Assembly (NCBI GenBank): GCA_008501655.1
Contig: QQUK01000341.1
Span: 1-25,365, forward strand
Source of the DNA: Calditrichota bacterium
GTDB taxonomy: Bacteria; Zixibacteria; MSB-5A5; GN15; FEB-12
DNA: 25,365 nt
Direction of reading: 5' to 3'
Made by a program: the position numbers and the translations under genes. Every line of letters begins with the position of its first letter. Position 1 is the stretch's first letter. Below the pieces are notes generated by a model. That model made no database searches. It worked only from the letters and a program-made list of their open reading frames with translations, and was not told where the DNA came from. Positions 23,239-25,365 of the stretch are shown here, piece after piece.

Positions 23239-24222
23239 ATGAAAAAATTATTTTATATACTTATTGCAGCAGCTCTCCTGTTACCGCTTCTGGTTCAAGC
23301 AGAAGAAGGTGATGGCGGATATGCCGGAGCATTCCTGCAGGTGCCTATCGGTGCAAGACCGACCGGGATGGGTGGAGCATATCTGTCAATTTCAAACGAT
23401 GGTGCCGGAATGTTTTTTAATCCGGCAGGTCTTTCGTCACTACAGAATAAGGTATTTGCATCTTCATATAGAGCGATGACCCTTGACAGAACTTTGTCTT
23501 ATACCGGGATATTATTACCGACTCAGGGTCAATCAGCTCTTGGTTTTGGATGGTTGTTTGCCGGTTCTGGCTCAGTCGAGGGGAGAGATACCGATGCTGA
23601 ATTGACCGGAACTGATTTCTCACAAAATAATCATAAATTTACCATCCTGTTTACCAAACGGTTTGAGAAATTGTTCTCTTTAGGGTTTGTCGGATCATAT
23701 ATGCATTCATCGTTTGCTGAAATGTCGTCTTATTCCGTATCATTTGATCTTGGTGCGTTGTTTTATCTGAGCCAGCTTTTTAATCGCGAGAGAAGGGATA
23801 TGATGTCAATACAGGATATCCAGGCCGGTATCGTATTAAGAAACCTTGGTGCAAACTATCGCTGGAATAATGAAGAATATTATTCAACGGTAACTTCCAA
23901 TTCGATCGGTTCTGTACAGGAGGATAAAATACCTTTTGAAGTCGGAATCGGACTATCGGCTCGATTTTTTGATAGAAAACTTCTCTTAGCTCAGGATTTT
24001 ACTAAAAATTCAAAACAGGGTATTGTACTTCATTCCGGTGCTGAATATTTTGTGACAGAAGAACTTGGAATCAGAAGCGGCTATACCGATAGAAGTTTTA
24101 CCGCTGGGTTCGGTTATGTGTTTGCGTTAAGTAAATATAACTTAGCAATAGATTATGCTTTCTCAACTCAGAAAGTTGATGAAGGCTCTGAACATATTTT
24201 CTCATTTGATTTCTTATTTTAG
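23239..24222 (+). CDS. PorV/PorQ family outer-membrane protein (first copy)
   Basis: This 327-residue protein has a signal peptide (MKKLFYILIAAALLLPLLVQA) and the N-terminal signature of the PorV/PorQ family (UPF0164): ARPTGMGGAYLSISNDGAGMFFNPAGLSSL at about residues 34-63. The rest is a run of amphipathic strands ending in phenylalanine (FSFDFLF), as expected of an outer-membrane barrel. In Bacteroidetes PorV carries cargo of the type IX secretion system, but many FCB members of this family have no proven role. I start at the second ATG (23239), six bases after GGAG; the ATG at 23236 is too close. It follows the propeller gene by ten bases and the second copy by seven, so the three form an operon. 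Confidence 0.87.
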   Translation: MKKLFYILIAAALLLPLLVQAEEGDGGYAGAFLQVPIGARPTGMGGAYLSISNDGAGMFFNPAGLSSLQNKVFASSYRAMTLDRTLSYTGILLPTQGQSALGFGWLFAGSGSVEGRDTDAELTGTDFSQNNHKFTILFTKRFEKLFSLGFVGSYMHSSFAEMSSYSVSFDLGALFYLSQLFNRERRDMMSIQDIQAGIVLRNLGANYRWNNEEYYSTVTSNSIGSVQEDKIPFEVGIGLSARFFDRKLLLAQDFTKNSKQGIVLHSGAEYFVTEELGIRSGYTDRSFTAGFGYVFALSKYNLAIDYAFSTQKVDEGSEHIFSFDFLF

Positions 24223-24229
24223 GAAAAAC

Positions 24230-25123
24230 ATGAAAAAAACAGTATTAGCATTAGTCCTTTTCTCATTTTTGATTATTTCAGGAGTATCCGCCCAAAGTGG
24301 TTTAGCACTTTTGAAAAATGTCCAGGCTGCCAGACCTTCCGGAATGGGGGAAGCATTTGTATCGATAGCTAACGATGTGAATGGCTCGTTGTACAATCCG
24401 GCATCTACCCGTTCATTTGATAATTTTTCAGCCTCATTCGGTCATACCGAGTACTGGGATAATATCAGGTTTGAAATGGGTTATTTCGTTTTGCCGTTGT
24501 CTTCGAAGGTTAATTGGAACGGTGGATTAAGATTTGCCACCGATGAAAATCTGGAAGAACGTATAGGACCGAGTGAAGAACCGATCGCTCTGTTTGATCT
24601 TCAGGATGTATCTTTTAAAACCGGGCTAACTTACATCAAGGATGAAAAATTATCTCTCGGATTTGCATTCGGATGGATGTATGAAAAAAACAACCGCTGG
24701 TCCGGGGCTGCTCTTAATTTCGATTTGGGCTTTTTGTATATCGTCTCAAAAGAAATGAATATCGGTGGTGCAATTCAGAATCTCGGTTCTGATTTTACCG
24801 TTTCAATAGAAGGAGGTGATTTATCCCGCGAGATATCTCTCCCGACAACCTATTCAATTGGTGCATCCTATAACAAAAACAAATTTCTTGGTTCTGTCGA
24901 TATGGTGATTCTTGATGATGAGTTCAGGGTACATAGCGGACTTGAGAGAGAGATAAATGAATTATTTGATATACGCGCCGGTTATATGTTTAATTATGAC
25001 AGTAAGAGTTTTTCTGCTGGTGCATCATTTACCAAAAGGAATATGAAAATAGACTATGCTTTTGTTCCCTTTTCAAATGATTTAGGGACATCGCATTTTT
25101 TTAATTTTACATTTAGTATTTAA
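24230..25123 (+). CDS. PorV/PorQ family outer-membrane protein (second copy)
   Basis: The 297-residue product has a signal peptide (MKKTVLALVLFSFLIISGVSA, cut before QSG) and repeats the signature of its neighbour: AARPSGMGEAFVSIANDVNGSLYNPAST. A barrel of alternating strands follows and the last residues are FNFTFSI, an outer-membrane C-terminus. The two copies share layout but differ along their length, so they are old paralogues rather than a recent tandem duplication. I start at the ATG at 24230, with AGGA upstream; a longer frame opening at 24155 lies inside the preceding gene and would hide the signal peptide. The gap of 35 bases to the next gene leaves it unclear whether that gene belongs to the operon. 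Confidence 0.87.
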   Translation: MKKTVLALVLFSFLIISGVSAQSGLALLKNVQAARPSGMGEAFVSIANDVNGSLYNPASTRSFDNFSASFGHTEYWDNIRFEMGYFVLPLSSKVNWNGGLRFATDENLEERIGPSEEPIALFDLQDVSFKTGLTYIKDEKLSLGFAFGWMYEKNNRWSGAALNFDLGFLYIVSKEMNIGGAIQNLGSDFTVSIEGGDLSREISLPTTYSIGASYNKNKFLGSVDMVILDDEFRVHSGLEREINELFDIRAGYMFNYDSKSFSAGASFTKRNMKIDYAFVPFSNDLGTSHFFNFTFSI

Positions 25124-25158
25124 AACAACTAAAACTACATTGAGGAGTTTAAATTTAT

Positions 25159-25365
25159 ATGGCTAAGTATAAAATCGCCTGGTTACCCGGAGACGGTGTT
25201 GGCAATGACGTGATGGAAGCTGCCAAAATCGTTTTGGATAAAATTCAGTTAGATGCCGAATATATTCATGGCGATATCGGATGGGAATTCTGGAAGACAG
25301 AAGCAAACCCGCTTCCGGATAGAACAATTGACCTGTTGAAAAACACTGATTGTGCCCTCTTCGGT
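25159..25365 (+). CDS. Isocitrate/isopropylmalate dehydrogenase family protein (5' part)
   Basis: The last 69 codons in the window begin MAKYKIAWLPGDGVGNDVMEAA, the start of the decarboxylating isocitrate/isopropylmalate dehydrogenase family, where PGDGVGNDV corresponds to the usual PGDGIG(N/P)E(V/I). It continues with DIGWEFWKTEANPLPDRT and TDCALFG; this last segment normally leads into a substrate-binding loop beyond the edge. The substrate (isocitrate, isopropylmalate or homoisocitrate) cannot be decided from this part, although the form resembles proteins annotated as NAD-dependent isocitrate dehydrogenases in FCB bacteria. A GAGGAG ribosome site is eleven bases upstream of the ATG, a long spacing. 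The gene is truncated only by the window's end. Confidence 0.88.
   Translation, partial: MAKYKIAWLPGDGVGNDVMEAAKIVLDKIQLDAEYIHGDIGWEFWKTEANPLPDRTIDLLKNTDCALFG

Noticed and set aside
24155..24229. Upstream start for the second PorV-like gene
   Set aside because: The added 25 residues lie in another frame of the preceding gene and would bury the signal peptide; AGGA precedes the ATG at 24230.
23239..25123. Recent tandem duplication of the PorV-like genes
   Set aside because: Only the N-terminal signature and general layout are shared; the DNA and most residues differ, so the duplication is old or the genes were acquired separately.
1..25365. tRNA genes, CRISPR arrays, insertion sequences or prophage genes
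   Set aside because: I saw no direct-repeat/spacer pattern, transposase, integrase or cloverleaf-like sequence in the intergenic gaps; nearly all DNA is accounted for by genes of uniform composition.

Overview
This window looks like chromosomal DNA from a Gram-negative bacterium of the FCB superphylum, more likely an uncultured candidate phylum (Zixibacteria-, KSB1- or Marinimicrobia-like) than a well-known Bacteroidetes genus. The clues are two PorV/PorQ-type outer-membrane proteins, a secreted propeller with a C-terminal FlgD-like domain, a DUF5916 outer-membrane protein, a CHASE2 Ser/Thr kinase and secreted multiheme c-type cytochromes. Base composition is AT-rich (about 40% GC by eye) and uniform. 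I see no insertion sequence, phage gene, tRNA, rRNA or CRISPR array. The organism assignment is inference.

Layout. (1) 1-1203, minus strand: 5' part of a CBM9-like/DUF5916 outer-membrane protein, running off the left edge. (2) 1449-8356, plus strand: one long, tightly packed housekeeping operon, ecfT-truA-transaldolase-purB-psd-pssA-purS-purQ-DUF4321-tatA-hypothetical, ended by a bidirectional hairpin terminator at 8382-8404. (3) 12311-8435, minus strand: a three-gene signalling operon of a double-FHA protein, a calcineurin-like phosphoesterase and a CHASE2-sensor Ser/Thr kinase. (4) 12430-14478, plus strand: dus (tRNA dihydrouridine synthase) and etfA without etfB, ended by a second bidirectional terminator at 14506-14529. 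(5) 16444-14552, minus strand: a probable lipoprotein cytochrome with six haem-binding sites, two of them non-canonical (CX3CH and CX4CH), fused to PKD-like domains. (6) 16674-19185, plus strand: an SPFH protein with three C-terminal zinc ribbons, overlapping a second zinc-ribbon protein. (7) 20264-19191, minus strand: a second secreted hexahaem cytochrome. (8) 20553-25123, plus strand: a secreted Asp-box (BNR) propeller with a FlgD-like C-terminal domain and two PorV/PorQ family proteins, followed by the start of an isocitrate/isopropylmalate dehydrogenase family gene at the right edge.

How the genes work together. The large operon mixes tRNA modification, purine synthesis, the two-step route from CDP-diacylglycerol to phosphatidylethanolamine (PssA then Psd) and Tat export, so it reads as a growth-linked operon. 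The FHA/phosphoesterase/kinase operon is probably a phosphothreonine signalling cassette, although it carries no PP2C phosphatase. The two cytochromes flank the SPFH/zinc-ribbon pair and suggest extracytoplasmic electron transfer. The propeller plus PorV-like pair resembles a type IX-secretion-style cargo and outer-membrane module.

The least explained parts are the SPFH/zinc-ribbon pair, the FHA/phosphoesterase/kinase cassette, the PKD-fused cytochrome with unusual haem sites, and the leader of the propeller gene, whose inverted repeats form a chain of mutually exclusive hairpins. Two plus-strand promoters (ecfT and dus) place the -10 box 5-6 nt before the ATG with no Shine-Dalgarno, suggesting leaderless mRNAs.
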